DNA of 43,853 nucleotides from Lachnospiraceae bacterium C1.1 (GCA_030434875.1 JAUISW010000003.1:1-43853); one strand, 5' to 3'; shown: positions 23,759-32,204, numbered from the stretch's first letter. Program-made: numbers and translations. The notes: generated from the sequence alone by a model not told the origin.

Positions 23759-24997
23759 ATGATAAGACGTTTACAGTATCGTTTTATAGCTGTAGCCATG
23801 GGTTCACTGTTGCTTGTTATGATGATTGTTCTGGGAACAATAAATTTTGTTAATTTCTATACCATAACACAGTCTGTATATGCAAAATTAGAATATCTGA
23901 CAGAAAATAATTATGCTATAAAGTCAGGAACAATAAGTGGAGATTTTGCTGATGGTTCATGGAATGATGAATTCCCTTACGAAACCAGATATTTTTCTAT
24001 TGCATTATCAGATGATGGAGATGTCATAGGAATGGATCTGGATCATATTGCGGCTATAAATTCTAAAAATGCATTGAAGCTTGTAGAAAAGATAAGTATT
24101 AATAAAGACACTTTCGGACATGTTTCGACAGGGAGGCGTATATATGCATATCAAAAATCTGTAACCAGCGATAATATAACAATATTGGTATTTCTTGACT
24201 GTACAGATGAATTTTCTACAGCAAACAACGTAATTACATTGTGTATGACTATTGGTCTTATAAGTTATATTGCTGTATTTATTCTTGTAAGTATCGCTTC
24301 TAAGAGCGTAGTTCAGCCAACGATTGACAATATTGAAAAACAGAAACAGTTTATTACTAATGCAGGACATGAGTTAAAAACACCTCTTGCAATTATCTCA
24401 GCTAATACTGAGGTTTTGCAGATGATGTCAGGTGAAAATGAGTGGACAAAAAGTACTATGAATCAGGTAAAAAGAATGTCTGCTCTTGTTAATAATCTTA
24501 TAAGACTTGCAAGAATGGAAGAACGTGGGGAAAATCTTGTAATAAATGATTTTAATATTTCAGAACTTGCAGAGGAACTGGCAGATTCATTTATAGCTGT
24601 GGCTGAAAACGAGGGAAAACATATTACAACAAGTATCACAGAAAACCTTGAGGTATCATCTGACAGAAATTTCATACATGAGCTTATATCTATCCTTATT
24701 GATAACGCGGTTAAATATTGTGATGAGTCTGGTGAGATAAATATAAGTCTTCAGCCGACATTGAAGAGCGTCAAGCTGATAGTCACAAATGATTATGAAG
24801 AAGGTGAAAGTATAGATTACAGGAGATTTTTTGACCGTTTTTACAGAGCAGATACATCACATAATTCAAATAAAGGCGGATATGGAATTGGGCTTTCAAT
24901 GGCGCAGGAAATAACTTCTCAGATTAAGGGTAAAATTTCAGCTGAATGGAAGAAAGGAAAGATAAGTTTTATAGTTGTAATTCCTACAAAATCATAA
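23759..24997 (+). CDS. sensor histidine kinase
   Basis: The protein has 412 residues. Transmembrane helices lie at about 9-33 and 158-180, with an extracellular sensor region of about 120 residues between them. The dimerisation motif is QFITNAGHELKTPLAIISAN (H204) and the N box LISILIDNAVKYC. The G1 box is unusual (TNDYEEG in place of DxGxG), while FFDRFYRADTSHNS and GGYGIGLSMAQEI are intact. This G1 form occurs in many Clostridia kinases, so activity is likely. It pairs with the preceding response regulator. Confidence 0.9.
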   Translation: MIRRLQYRFIAVAMGSLLLVMMIVLGTINFVNFYTITQSVYAKLEYLTENNYAIKSGTISGDFADGSWNDEFPYETRYFSIALSDDGDVIGMDLDHIAAINSKNALKLVEKISINKDTFGHVSTGRRIYAYQKSVTSDNITILVFLDCTDEFSTANNVITLCMTIGLISYIAVFILVSIASKSVVQPTIDNIEKQKQFITNAGHELKTPLAIISANTEVLQMMSGENEWTKSTMNQVKRMSALVNNLIRLARMEERGENLVINDFNISELAEELADSFIAVAENEGKHITTSITENLEVSSDRNFIHELISILIDNAVKYCDESGEINISLQPTLKSVKLIVTNDYEEGESIDYRRFFDRFYRADTSHNSNKGGYGIGLSMAQEITSQIKGKISAEWKKGKISFIVVIPTKS

Positions 24998-25196
24998 ATC
25001 AGATAAGTTATTGTTCCGTAAATGCACTATAGTCAGAGCATGGTTACAATCAACTGGATATTTGTAATCATTTATGGTAAAGTAAAAAATAATCTTGTTC
25101 ACAATTTGATTATAAAAAAATCACATTTCTATAATTTACAAGAATTATATTTAACTGATATTATTTTAAGAATGTTTTTTAAAATTGAGGAGTGAA

Positions 25197-25862
25197 ATGA
25201 TTAGAACAGCAATATTTACATATCTGCTTACACTTACTACCCTGGCATCAACTGCTAGCACAGGTAATGATGCGGATCTTCAGAATTTGAAGCAGCAGGC
25301 TTCTGAATCTGCAGTAGTTTTTGTAGGTGACAGCAGAACAGTTGGTATGAAGAAAACAGTATACAAATCGATAGATAAGGATAATGAGTTTTTTATAGCT
25401 GAATCAGGGCAGGGTTACAGTTGGCTTAAAAGTACAGGCATACCGAATCTGAAAACTACAATTTCTTCACATGGTAATATAAGTGATTGGACTATTGTTA
25501 CCAATTTAGGTGTAAATGATCTTGAGGACGCAGATAAATATGTTGATACATACAAAAAACTCATGGATGATATGACAAGTCAGGGTCGATCAGTAACAAT
25601 GTATGTGGTATCTGTTAATCCGATTGATGAGAGTAAATGTAAATCGGTTACAAATGCCGAGATAGATAGTACAAATAAGATATTTGAAACTAGTTTTGCA
25701 GATTATAGCAATATACGATATATAGATTCAAATACATATGTAAAATCAATACTTGCAACTACTGACGGGCTGCATTATACGGATGGTACATATAAATCGA
25801 TATATACTTATATATTAAAAACCATTTCGGGATGGGAAAATTCGATAAATATAATTGTATAG
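25197..25862 (+). CDS. secreted SGNH/GDSL-family hydrolase
   Basis: The protein has 221 residues. The ATG at 25197 has GAGGAG 4 bases upstream; a TTG four codons earlier overlaps that site and is rejected. A short N-terminal hydrophobic segment (TAIFTYLLTLTTLASTAST) looks like a signal peptide. The SGNH blocks follow: VVFVGDSRTVGM (nucleophile Ser), a glycine block near ESGQGYSW, TNLGVNDLED (Asn) and TDGLHYTDGTY (Asp/His). Relatives deacetylate or de-esterify polysaccharides or lipids. The substrate here is unknown. It is a single gene closed by a terminator. Confidence 0.82.
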   Translation: MIRTAIFTYLLTLTTLASTASTGNDADLQNLKQQASESAVVFVGDSRTVGMKKTVYKSIDKDNEFFIAESGQGYSWLKSTGIPNLKTTISSHGNISDWTIVTNLGVNDLEDADKYVDTYKKLMDDMTSQGRSVTMYVVSVNPIDESKCKSVTNAEIDSTNKIFETSFADYSNIRYIDSNTYVKSILATTDGLHYTDGTYKSIYTYILKTISGWENSINIIV

Positions 25863-25866
25863 AGAA

Positions 25867-25895
25867 GCCGCATCTGAGCTGATGCGGCCTTTTTA
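25867..25895 (+). terminator. terminator of the SGNH hydrolase gene
   Basis: GCCGCATC, loop TGAGCT, GATGCGGC, then CTTTTT. The opposing csoR gene ends at 25893, within it. Confidence 0.9.
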
Positions 25896-26246
25896 TTTCA
25901 TAAGTTTCTGGAATATTGCTATTAATTCATCAACGCTTTCTTCTTTTCCCTCACGGATATCATTAGTTACACATGATCTTATGTGGCTTGCAAGAAGTTC
26001 TTTGCTGAAACTGTTAAGCGCAGAATTAACAGCCATTACCTGTGTAAGAATATCTACACAGTAGGTATCTTCTTCAAGAAGTCTTTCAAGGCCACGGACC
26101 TGGCCTTCTATGCGTTTAAGGCGGTTCATCATGGTCTGGTATTCTTTTTCGCCTCTTTTTTTCTTTCTTTTACTGCAGTTTTCACATGAAAATTCTTCAT
26201 GAACCTCTGCTGTAAAGGTATTTGATGATTCGGTTTTTTTAGCCAT
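25893..26246 (-). CDS. csoR: CsoR-family copper-sensing repressor
   Basis: The protein has 117 residues. The start at 26246 is chosen because AGGAG lies 6 bases upstream. An N-terminal extension with a CENC motif (21-24) precedes the all-helical DUF156 core. RLKRIEGQVRGLERLLEED carries the DNA-contact arginines. The Cu(I) ligands fit C63 (TYCVDIL), H88 and C92 (ASHIRSCV). Apo-CsoR binds the operator and copper releases it. It lies 25 bases downstream of an HMA-domain protein in the same operon, whose promoter contains a CsoR-like palindrome. The extra CxxC is not part of the core family and could modify metal sensing. Confidence 0.92.
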   Translation of the reverse strand: MAKKTESSNTFTAEVHEEFSCENCSKRKKKRGEKEYQTMMNRLKRIEGQVRGLERLLEEDTYCVDILTQVMAVNSALNSFSKELLASHIRSCVTNDIREGKEESVDELIAIFQKLMK

Positions 26247-26271
26247 AGAATTCTCCTGATATATTTGGTTA

Positions 26272-26619
26272 TTAAATGATACTGTAGCCGGCATCTTCTA
26301 TTGCATGTCGTATAGTTTCATCAGAAATTTCTTTTGAATAATGGAGCTCTGCAGTTGCTGTTTTTAGATTAACTTCAGCAGAAAGTCCATCTATACGGTT
26401 AAGGGAGTTTTTTACCCTTATGCGACAGTGATCGCAGGTCATGCCGCCTATATGTATGGATTTTGTGCCAATTTCGGGCTCATTAAGTTTTTTATTATCT
26501 TCAATAATTCCGCCGCCTCCACCGCAGCATCCGCCTTCACCCTTAAAATGTTTAAGAGATGATCGGAGCATAAACAATACCATTATAGCAAGAATAACTA
26601 TTATTATAAAATTTATCAC
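26272..26619 (-). CDS. membrane-anchored HMA-domain (CopZ-like) protein
   Basis: The protein has 115 residues. It has an N-terminal transmembrane helix (NFIIIVILAIMVLFMLRSSL), then a Gly/Cys stretch GEGGCCGGGGG. A complete heavy-metal-associated domain (about 50-115) follows, with the copper-binding loop GGMTCDHCRIRV and the family end IEDAGYSI. It should bind Cu(I) at the membrane and pass it to an exporter or to CsoR. No copper ATPase of the CopA type is in the window. It is the first gene of the copper operon; the GAAAGGATTTTATATCAG region precedes the ATG. Confidence 0.88.
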   Translation of the reverse strand: MINFIIIVILAIMVLFMLRSSLKHFKGEGGCCGGGGGIIEDNKKLNEPEIGTKSIHIGGMTCDHCRIRVKNSLNRIDGLSAEVNLKTATAELHYSKEISDETIRHAIEDAGYSII

Positions 26620-26647
26620 TGATATAAAATCCTTTCTTTTTGATTAA

Positions 26648-26676
26648 ATATTATACCCCTATATGGTATACGTCAA
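26648..26676 (-). promoter_or_regulatory. copper operon promoter with CsoR-type operator
   Basis: Minus-strand TTGACG (26676-26671), a 17-base spacer and TAATAT (26653-26648). The spacer is filled by the palindrome ATACCCCTATATGGTAT (26653-26669), which has the C-rich/G-rich arms typical of CsoR sites. Confidence 0.8.
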
Positions 26677-26740
26677 GCAAAGCTTTTATTTATAAAATTA
26701 ATAAAAATACGGTAAATGAGAATTATTATCAAAATACCGA

Positions 26741-26769
26741 TTGATTTATTGGTTAGCCAGTGCTAATAT
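26741..26769 (+). promoter_or_regulatory. flavodoxin promoter with two metal-regulator operators
   Basis: TTGATT, a 17-base spacer and TAATAT. The operator GTTAGCCAGTGCTAAT (26752-26767) covers the spacer and -10 box. A second, GTTAGCTAAAACTAAC (26774-26789), lies at the start site. This is the same two-operator layout as at both predicted sRNA promoters. Confidence 0.75.
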
Positions 26770-26815
26770 GAATGTTAGCTAAAACTAACATCAAAAATGG
26801 AAAGGAAGAGGAATA

Positions 26816-27247
26816 ATGGCTAACATTAAGGTTGTATTTTGGAGTGGGACAGGTAATACACAGGCTATGGCGGAGGCAGTAGCAAACGGAATTAAATCAG
26901 CAGGTGGATCAGCTGATCTGTTACAGTTTAGTGATGTTACAGCTGATGCAGTTGCAGCAGATGATAAATTTGCATTAGGTTGTCCGGCAATGGGTGCTGA
27001 GCAGCTCGAGGAAGGCGAAGTTGAGCCATTTTTCACAGATCTTGAGAGTAAGCTTAATGGAAAGAAGGTAGCTCTTTTCGGTTCTTATGGATGGGGAAGC
27101 GGAGAATGGATGGATGCATGGGTAGAGCGTGTTAAGGCTGCTGGTGCAACTATAGTAAGCGGTAATGGTGTTATTGCTAACAACGCTCCTGACGATGCTG
27201 CTGTATCTGAATGTGAAGCACTTGGATCAGCCCTGGCAACAGCATAA
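26816..27247 (+). CDS. fld: flavodoxin
   Basis: The protein has 143 residues. It is an FMN-binding electron carrier that replaces ferredoxin when iron is scarce. The phosphate loop is WSGTGNTQAMA (9-19) and the isoalloxazine loops are GCPAMGAEQLEE (about 55) and FGSYGWGSGEWMDAW (about 88). The length is that of short-chain flavodoxins. GGAAGAGG lies 5 bases before the ATG. The promoter carries two GTTAGC-type operators, which fits iron-responsive control. A DUF3793 gene follows after 3 bases. Confidence 0.95.
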   Translation: MANIKVVFWSGTGNTQAMAEAVANGIKSAGGSADLLQFSDVTADAVAADDKFALGCPAMGAEQLEEGEVEPFFTDLESKLNGKKVALFGSYGWGSGEWMDAWVERVKAAGATIVSGNGVIANNAPDDAAVSECEALGSALATA

Positions 27248-27250
27248 ATT

Positions 27251-27838
27251 ATGAGCAGGGATGTCTACGAAGAAATTGATTTCAGAAAGCTTGAGTATAC
27301 ATTTATATATCAGTGTGCTCCGGTAATTGCCGGGCTGAAGATTTCAAATCTTCTTATTGTTAACCGGAATCAGATAAAGAACGCATTGATGCTTATAAAA
27401 GAATTTGGGCTTTCGGCCTATCTGCTTTACTCGACTCCTGACAAGGTAAGTATTCTTGTTTTTAACATGAAGAAAACTGAGGAGTATTTAATGAGGAAAG
27501 AAAATATTTCCTTTATTAATAGTCTTGGATATAAGGAAGTATCAATGAATACCGTTTTAAGAGAGATTTCAGTAAAGTATTCAGGCTATATGAGACAGAC
27601 ATCCTCATTTCCGGATGAGCTTGGAATTGTACTCGGGTATCCAACTGAGGATGTAGTTGGTTATATTGAAAATAAGGGAAAAGATTTTCTTCTTAATGGT
27701 TATTGGAAAGTTTATTCTGATCCGGATAAGAAAGAGAGCCTTTTCAGATCTTTTGATGAGGCTACCGAAGATATGATTCGTAAGCTTATATCTGAGAAAG
27801 ATATCAGATACATCGTAAATATGTTTAAGGCTGCCTGA
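27251..27838 (+). CDS. DUF3793 family protein
   Basis: The protein has 195 residues. The family pattern is visible: LEYTFIYQCAPVIAGLKISNLL at the N-terminus, then FPDELGIVLGYPTEDVVGYIENKG and GYWKVYSDP in the second half. DUF3793 genes in Clostridia are often found beside flavodoxin, as here with only 3 bases between. This suggests a role in iron limitation or flavodoxin-dependent redox work. The biochemical function is not known to me. It has no obvious Shine-Dalgarno site and is probably translationally coupled to the flavodoxin gene. Confidence 0.85.
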   Translation: MSRDVYEEIDFRKLEYTFIYQCAPVIAGLKISNLLIVNRNQIKNALMLIKEFGLSAYLLYSTPDKVSILVFNMKKTEEYLMRKENISFINSLGYKEVSMNTVLREISVKYSGYMRQTSSFPDELGIVLGYPTEDVVGYIENKGKDFLLNGYWKVYSDPDKKESLFRSFDEATEDMIRKLISEKDIRYIVNMFKAA

Positions 27839-27866
27839 ATGAAGTATCAGAAATAGCGGATTTTAA

Positions 27867-27896
27867 GGGACTGGATTATTTCCGGTCTCTTTTTTT
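27867..27896 (+). terminator. flavodoxin operon terminator
   Basis: GGGACTGG, loop ATTATT, CCGGTCTC (8 bp with two G-U pairs), then a run of Ts. Confidence 0.85.
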
Positions 27897-28013
27897 ATTG
27901 AAGTAATCTTTTATACGTTTTTTTATTTCGTAAATTATCAATGCGATAAAATATATTATCATGAAAATTACAAGAACTGTGAGCATTGATGTAACAGAAT
28001 GATGTCCTGACAT
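27876..28013 (-). CDS. 45-residue single-pass membrane protein
   Basis: This is a short ORF with a transmembrane stretch LTVLVIFMIIYFIALIIY (about 11-28), an N-terminal SGHHS and a strongly basic tail (EIKKRIKDYFNKKRDRK). GGGAGG lies 9 bases before the ATG, and a consensus promoter (28053-28081) lies upstream. Between them is a palindrome like the CsoR operator of the copper operon. The stop codon lies in the opposing terminator. The two N-terminal histidines could bind metal. The family is not recognised and a copper link is inference from the operator alone. Confidence 0.6.
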   Translation of the reverse strand: MSGHHSVTSMLTVLVIFMIIYFIALIIYEIKKRIKDYFNKKRDRK

Positions 28014-28020
28014 TGAAAGG

Positions 28021-28037
28021 ATACCTCCCTATGGTAT
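28021..28037. promoter_or_regulatory. second CsoR-like palindrome
   Basis: ATACCTCCCTATGGTAT, the same length as and 14 of 17 bases identical to the palindrome in the csoR promoter. It lies in the leader of the 45-residue membrane protein and overlaps its ribosome-binding site. Confidence 0.55.
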
Positions 28038-28052
28038 ATTTGATATTTATAA

Positions 28053-28081
28053 ATCATAGATCAGTAATAATGATATGTCAA
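28053..28081 (-). promoter_or_regulatory. promoter of the 45-residue membrane protein
   Basis: Minus-strand TTGACA (28081-28076), a 17-base spacer and TATGAT (28058-28053). Confidence 0.7.
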
Positions 28082-28275
28082 TAAATTAATAGGAAAAATA
28101 ATAATATAATGCAACAAAAATACATATTGATTTTCCAAATAAACATAGATTAAAAAAGAAAATTTTCCTATAATCAAGAATATAGAAATTTGAAAATTAT
28201 AATTGAGTATCTGCAGTTTGCACGGATTTGTTTAACTGATAAACTTCAAAAACAGGATATTTGGAAAGGTAAGTT

Positions 28276-30462
28276 ATGAGCATTATTTTTGATAAAAATT
28301 CAAATACATTAAGTCTTAATACAAAAAATACAACATATCAGATGAAAATAGGAAGTTATGGATATTTGCTGCATCTTTATTATGGTAAGAAAATTTGCGG
28401 GGATATGAGCTATCTTATTCAGAATTATGACAGAGGTTTTTCTGGTAATCCATCTGATGCCGGAGAAGACAGGACCTTTTCCCTTGATGCACTTCCTCAG
28501 GAATTTCCGACATATGGAAATGGTGATTATAGGGATAATGCTTTTTTGATAAAGGATTCTCAGGGTACATTTGGATGTGATCTAAGGTATGAGAGTCATA
28601 GCATAGTAAATGGAAAATATTCTATTTCCGGGCTTCCTGCATCGTTTGCTGCAGATGATAAGGTCGATACATTATCGATCATTCTTGCTGACAGGGCCGC
28701 CGGCGTAGAAATTGAGCTCAAATATGGAGTGTTTGAGGAAAAAGATATCATAAGCAGATCTGTCATTGTAAAGAATTGCGGAAAAAACAGGATGTCGTTA
28801 AATCGTATTATGAGCTCTTCTGTAGATTTTCTTGGAATGGATGCTGATATGATCAGTTTTAACGGAAGACATGGAAATGAGCGTATACCAGAGAGAGTAT
28901 CTGTTGGAGAATCAGCGCTTTCAATAGGATCCAGAAGAGGAACATCCAGTCATCAGCATAATCCTTTTTATATATTATGCGACAAAAATACATCTGAAGA
29001 CTATGGAAACTGTTATGCTTTTATGCTTCTTTATAGTGGTAATTTCTATGGTGAGGTTTTTAAGGAGCAGTATGGATCTATAAGGGCAATGATCGGAATA
29101 CAGCCGGATATGTTTGAGTATATACTCGAGCCGGGAGAGTATTTTAATAGCCCGGAAGCTGTGATGAGTTTTTCGGCCGAAGGTTTTACAATACTTTCTC
29201 ATAAACTGCATTCTTTTATAAATAAGAATATTATCAGGAAACCTGAAAATGATGGAATCAGACCGGTTCTTGTTAACAGCTGGGAAGCTGCATTTTTTGA
29301 TTTTGATGCTGAAAAGCTTTTAAGGCTCGCAGATAATGCAAGAGACCTTGGTGTAGAGATGTTGGTTCTTGATGATGGATGGTTTGGGCACAGGGATGAT
29401 GATCATACAAGCCTTGGAGACTGGTATGTTAATGAAAATAAGCTTGGCTGTTCAATGGGAGAACTGGCATCAGAGGTTCATAAAAGAGGATTGAAATTTG
29501 GACTCTGGATAGAGCCGGAGATGATCTCTGAGGAAAGTGATCTTTATAGGGAGCATCCTGACTGGGCTTACAGAATACCCGGACGTAAATTTATAAGAAG
29601 TCGAAGTCAGCTGGTACTTGATTTTTCAAGAAAAGAAATCGTTGATCATATATTTAATACAATCGCATCTGTGATAGATTCTGCGGATATTGATTATATT
29701 AAGATGGATATGAATAGAAGCATTACGGATGTATACAGTCATTCGGGGCAACAGAATTATGGGATGATTATGCATAAATATTGCCTTGGAATGTATGATT
29801 TTATTGAGAGACTTAGAAATCGCTATCCAGAAATCCTTATAGAAGGATGTAGCGGCGGCGGCGGAAGGTTTGATGCTGGAATGCTGTATTATACACCACA
29901 GATATGGACCAGTGATAATACTGATGCCATAGAGAGAATTAAGATCCAGTATGGAAGTTCTTTTGCATATCCACCTACAGCGATGGGAGCACATGTATCC
30001 GTTGTACCTAATCAGCAGACGGGACGTATTGTTCCGATGCATACAAGAACGGCCGTTGCACTTGCAGGAACGTTTGGATATGAACTTGATCTGGGGCTTC
30101 TTACAGATGAAGAAAAGGATGAGGTAAGGAGTGGAATCAGAGAATACCATAAATATTATGAACTGATCAGAAATGGTCTCTATTATAGGCTTTCAAATCC
30201 TATTAAAGAGAGAGAATTTGCTGCATGGGAAAATGTAAGAGAAGATGGAACTGAGGCTTTGATCACTATTATTACTATGGACACACATTGTAATTCCCCT
30301 GTAAATTACGTGAAATTCAAAGGACTTTTAGAAGATACTATTTATATTGACGAAAATACCGGAAAATCCTATACAGGTTCAGCACTTATGAATGCCGGAT
30401 GGCCAATTCCGGAAATTTCTGGTGAATACAATGCATTTATGCTCCATTTGGTCACAAAATAA
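28276..30462 (+). CDS. alpha-galactosidase, glycoside hydrolase family 36
   Basis: The protein has 728 residues. It releases terminal alpha-1,6-galactose from raffinose-type sugars and galactomannan. The N-terminal beta-sandwich domain spans about 1-320. The TIM barrel has VLDDGWFGHRDDDHTSLGDW, FGLWIEPEMIS, the nucleophile Asp in KMDMNRSITD (D478) and the acid/base Asp in WTSDNTD (D547), with EGCSGGGGRFD between them. A C-terminal beta domain follows. There is no signal peptide, so it is cytoplasmic and needs imported oligosaccharides. GGAAAGGTAAGTT precedes the ATG. It is complete, of family-typical length, and followed after 15 bases by an alarmone synthetase gene. Confidence 0.96.
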   Translation: MSIIFDKNSNTLSLNTKNTTYQMKIGSYGYLLHLYYGKKICGDMSYLIQNYDRGFSGNPSDAGEDRTFSLDALPQEFPTYGNGDYRDNAFLIKDSQGTFGCDLRYESHSIVNGKYSISGLPASFAADDKVDTLSIILADRAAGVEIELKYGVFEEKDIISRSVIVKNCGKNRMSLNRIMSSSVDFLGMDADMISFNGRHGNERIPERVSVGESALSIGSRRGTSSHQHNPFYILCDKNTSEDYGNCYAFMLLYSGNFYGEVFKEQYGSIRAMIGIQPDMFEYILEPGEYFNSPEAVMSFSAEGFTILSHKLHSFINKNIIRKPENDGIRPVLVNSWEAAFFDFDAEKLLRLADNARDLGVEMLVLDDGWFGHRDDDHTSLGDWYVNENKLGCSMGELASEVHKRGLKFGLWIEPEMISEESDLYREHPDWAYRIPGRKFIRSRSQLVLDFSRKEIVDHIFNTIASVIDSADIDYIKMDMNRSITDVYSHSGQQNYGMIMHKYCLGMYDFIERLRNRYPEILIEGCSGGGGRFDAGMLYYTPQIWTSDNTDAIERIKIQYGSSFAYPPTAMGAHVSVVPNQQTGRIVPMHTRTAVALAGTFGYELDLGLLTDEEKDEVRSGIREYHKYYELIRNGLYYRLSNPIKEREFAAWENVREDGTEALITIITMDTHCNSPVNYVKFKGLLEDTIYIDENTGKSYTGSALMNAGWPIPEISGEYNAFMLHLVTK

Positions 30463-30477
30463 TGTTATTATAAAAAA

Positions 30478-31092
30478 ATGAATGAGAATATTTATGGTGA
30501 GTTCCGACCTGCTTTGGAATTCACATTAAAAGACCTTGAAAGTAGAATCAATAGTTATTGTACAGAAGAATCGAAGAAAAGCGGCTTTGATCTTGTAGAG
30601 CATATATCTGCAAGAATTAAAGATGAGAAAAGCATGATCGAAAAGTGTTCAAGAAGGGAGCTTGAGCCGACGTCTTACTCAGCGCTGCGTAGTCTTACAG
30701 ATGCTATTGGGATTAGAATAGTCTGCGGATTTATTGATGATGTTTACATGAATGTGAAAAAAATCAAGGAATTTGAAGGCTGTGAAGTTGTAATGGAAAA
30801 GGATTATATAAAGAATGTCAAGCCAAATGGATACAGAAGTTATCATATGATCCTTTCGGTCGAAGAACCATGGACGGATGTTGATGGTCATTTTCCCGGA
30901 CATTTTTTTGCAGAAATTCAGCTTAGGACTATTGCTATGGACTCCTGGGCCGCACTTGAGCATCAGCTTAAATATAAAAAGAATATTTCCAATACAGATA
31001 TAATAGTTGCAGAATTAAAAAGATGTGCAGATGAAATGGCATCAACAGATATTTCTATGCAGACAATAAGGGATCTGATAAATGAACAGTGA
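30478..31092 (+). CDS. small alarmone synthetase (RelQ/YjbM-like GTP pyrophosphokinase)
   Basis: The protein has 204 residues. It contains a single RelA/SpoT synthetase domain that transfers pyrophosphate from ATP to GTP or GDP. Key segments are ISARIKDEKSMIEKC, DAIGIRIVCGFIDDVY, the G-loop KPNGYRSYHMIL and AEIQLRTIAMDSWAALEHQLKYK. There is no hydrolase or regulatory domain. It begins 15 bases after the alpha-galactosidase stop, and no Shine-Dalgarno sequence is visible, so expression may depend on translation of the preceding gene. That would tie alarmone synthesis to sugar-utilisation transcripts (inference). Confidence 0.9.
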   Translation: MNENIYGEFRPALEFTLKDLESRINSYCTEESKKSGFDLVEHISARIKDEKSMIEKCSRRELEPTSYSALRSLTDAIGIRIVCGFIDDVYMNVKKIKEFEGCEVVMEKDYIKNVKPNGYRSYHMILSVEEPWTDVDGHFPGHFFAEIQLRTIAMDSWAALEHQLKYKKNISNTDIIVAELKRCADEMASTDISMQTIRDLINEQ

Positions 31093-31099
31093 AGAGAGT

Positions 31100-31132
31100 G
31101 TCTTGCACGGTAATAAATTTACTGTGCAAGAC
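31100..31132. terminator. long stem-loop between convergent genes
   Basis: GTCTTGCAC pairs perfectly with GTGCAAGAC, with extra pairing inside. It lies between the stop of the alarmone synthetase and the last codons of the convergent gene. There is no T-run on either strand, so termination is uncertain. Confidence 0.5.
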
Positions 31133-32045
31133 GTGCATAATCACTGAGAGCATTTATAACATCATCGTAATATATAATATTATTTCCAAAACAATTATTT
31201 CTGTAGTTTCGCATTTTATCAACTATGAGTGCTACATTTTTCTTTTTGCGTGCAAGTTTTTCCTGTAAATCTGAATCTGTAAGAAGTTTCCACCACTGAG
31301 CTTTGAAATATTCTGCATTAAATGCTGCAGGATTTGTTACCATTATATACATGTTATTATCGTGTAAAATATCATCAAATATTTTGACTGATTTTATACA
31401 TCTGTACTGCAGAAGATTAAGAAGGACATATACAGGATTTTTAAGTGATGCAGTTTCAGCAACAGGTGTATTTTTTACTGAGTTACAAAGTGTTTTTAGC
31501 CTGAAAAGAACTTTTCGATCTACAGATATCAGATTATTTATTACTGCTAAATAAATAGAGGCAGAATTAAGCTTATTTAAATTACGATAAAAGTTGATTT
31601 TAAGATTAGAAAGCTCAATCTCATCACAAAATATTCCGGCATTTGCTGCAATACTGAAGATCATATTCACATTTATGTCATCATTCTCTGTTTTTTTCAT
31701 AAATTCATTGAGTTTTATGGAAAAGTTCTCTTTATATTCGTAAGGCACATTTAGATTCCTGAAACGTGTTGAAAAATCCATTATAAAATTATCTTCGTAG
31801 AAAAAATTAGCCACTTTTTCATTTTCAAGCATAAGTGAAAATAATTCGCACATTGTTTCTGAAACAACTCTCATTGTATATTTATCCTTTTTTTCGTTTA
31901 TTATATGATTAAGTCTTTTTAACTTAAAACTTAGATCAGTCTCATCGGCAAAACCGTGTTCTGTAAGATTTTTACAAATTGAACGAAAGGCATTGACAGC
32001 TCGTTTACAGCAGGTTTCTGTTGTCATTAATCGTATTTTTTTCAT
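31119..32045 (-). CDS. protein of unknown function, 308 residues
   Basis: The protein appears soluble and largely helical, rich in Asn, Leu and Lys, without signal peptide, membrane segment or recognisable motif. The N-terminus reads MKKIRLMTTETCCKRAVNAF and the middle contains several Leu/Ile-periodic helices, resembling a helical-repeat scaffold. AAAGGA lies 9 bases before the ATG, and codon use matches the neighbours, so it is a real gene. It has no operon partner; both flanking genes are separate units. Confidence 0.65.
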   Translation of the reverse strand: MKKIRLMTTETCCKRAVNAFRSICKNLTEHGFADETDLSFKLKRLNHIINEKKDKYTMRVVSETMCELFSLMLENEKVANFFYEDNFIMDFSTRFRNLNVPYEYKENFSIKLNEFMKKTENDDINVNMIFSIAANAGIFCDEIELSNLKINFYRNLNKLNSASIYLAVINNLISVDRKVLFRLKTLCNSVKNTPVAETASLKNPVYVLLNLLQYRCIKSVKIFDDILHDNNMYIMVTNPAAFNAEYFKAQWWKLLTDSDLQEKLARKKKNVALIVDKMRNYRNNCFGNNIIYYDDVINALSDYARLAQ

Positions 32046-32204
32046 AAATAAAATCCTTTCAATAACATTAAATATAGAAGTTTTAGTTTATTATCAAATA
32101 AATTCATTGGTCGAAAAGACATAGGAAAAAATAACACAAAGTGTACACAATATGCAATAGAAAATGAAGATATTTTATAAAGATTACAATTTTGAAATAT
32201 TTAA

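Noticed and set aside
23759..24997. Inactive histidine kinase because of the altered G1 box
   Set aside because: The TNDYEEG variant is common in otherwise functional Clostridia kinases, and the H, N and G2 boxes are intact.
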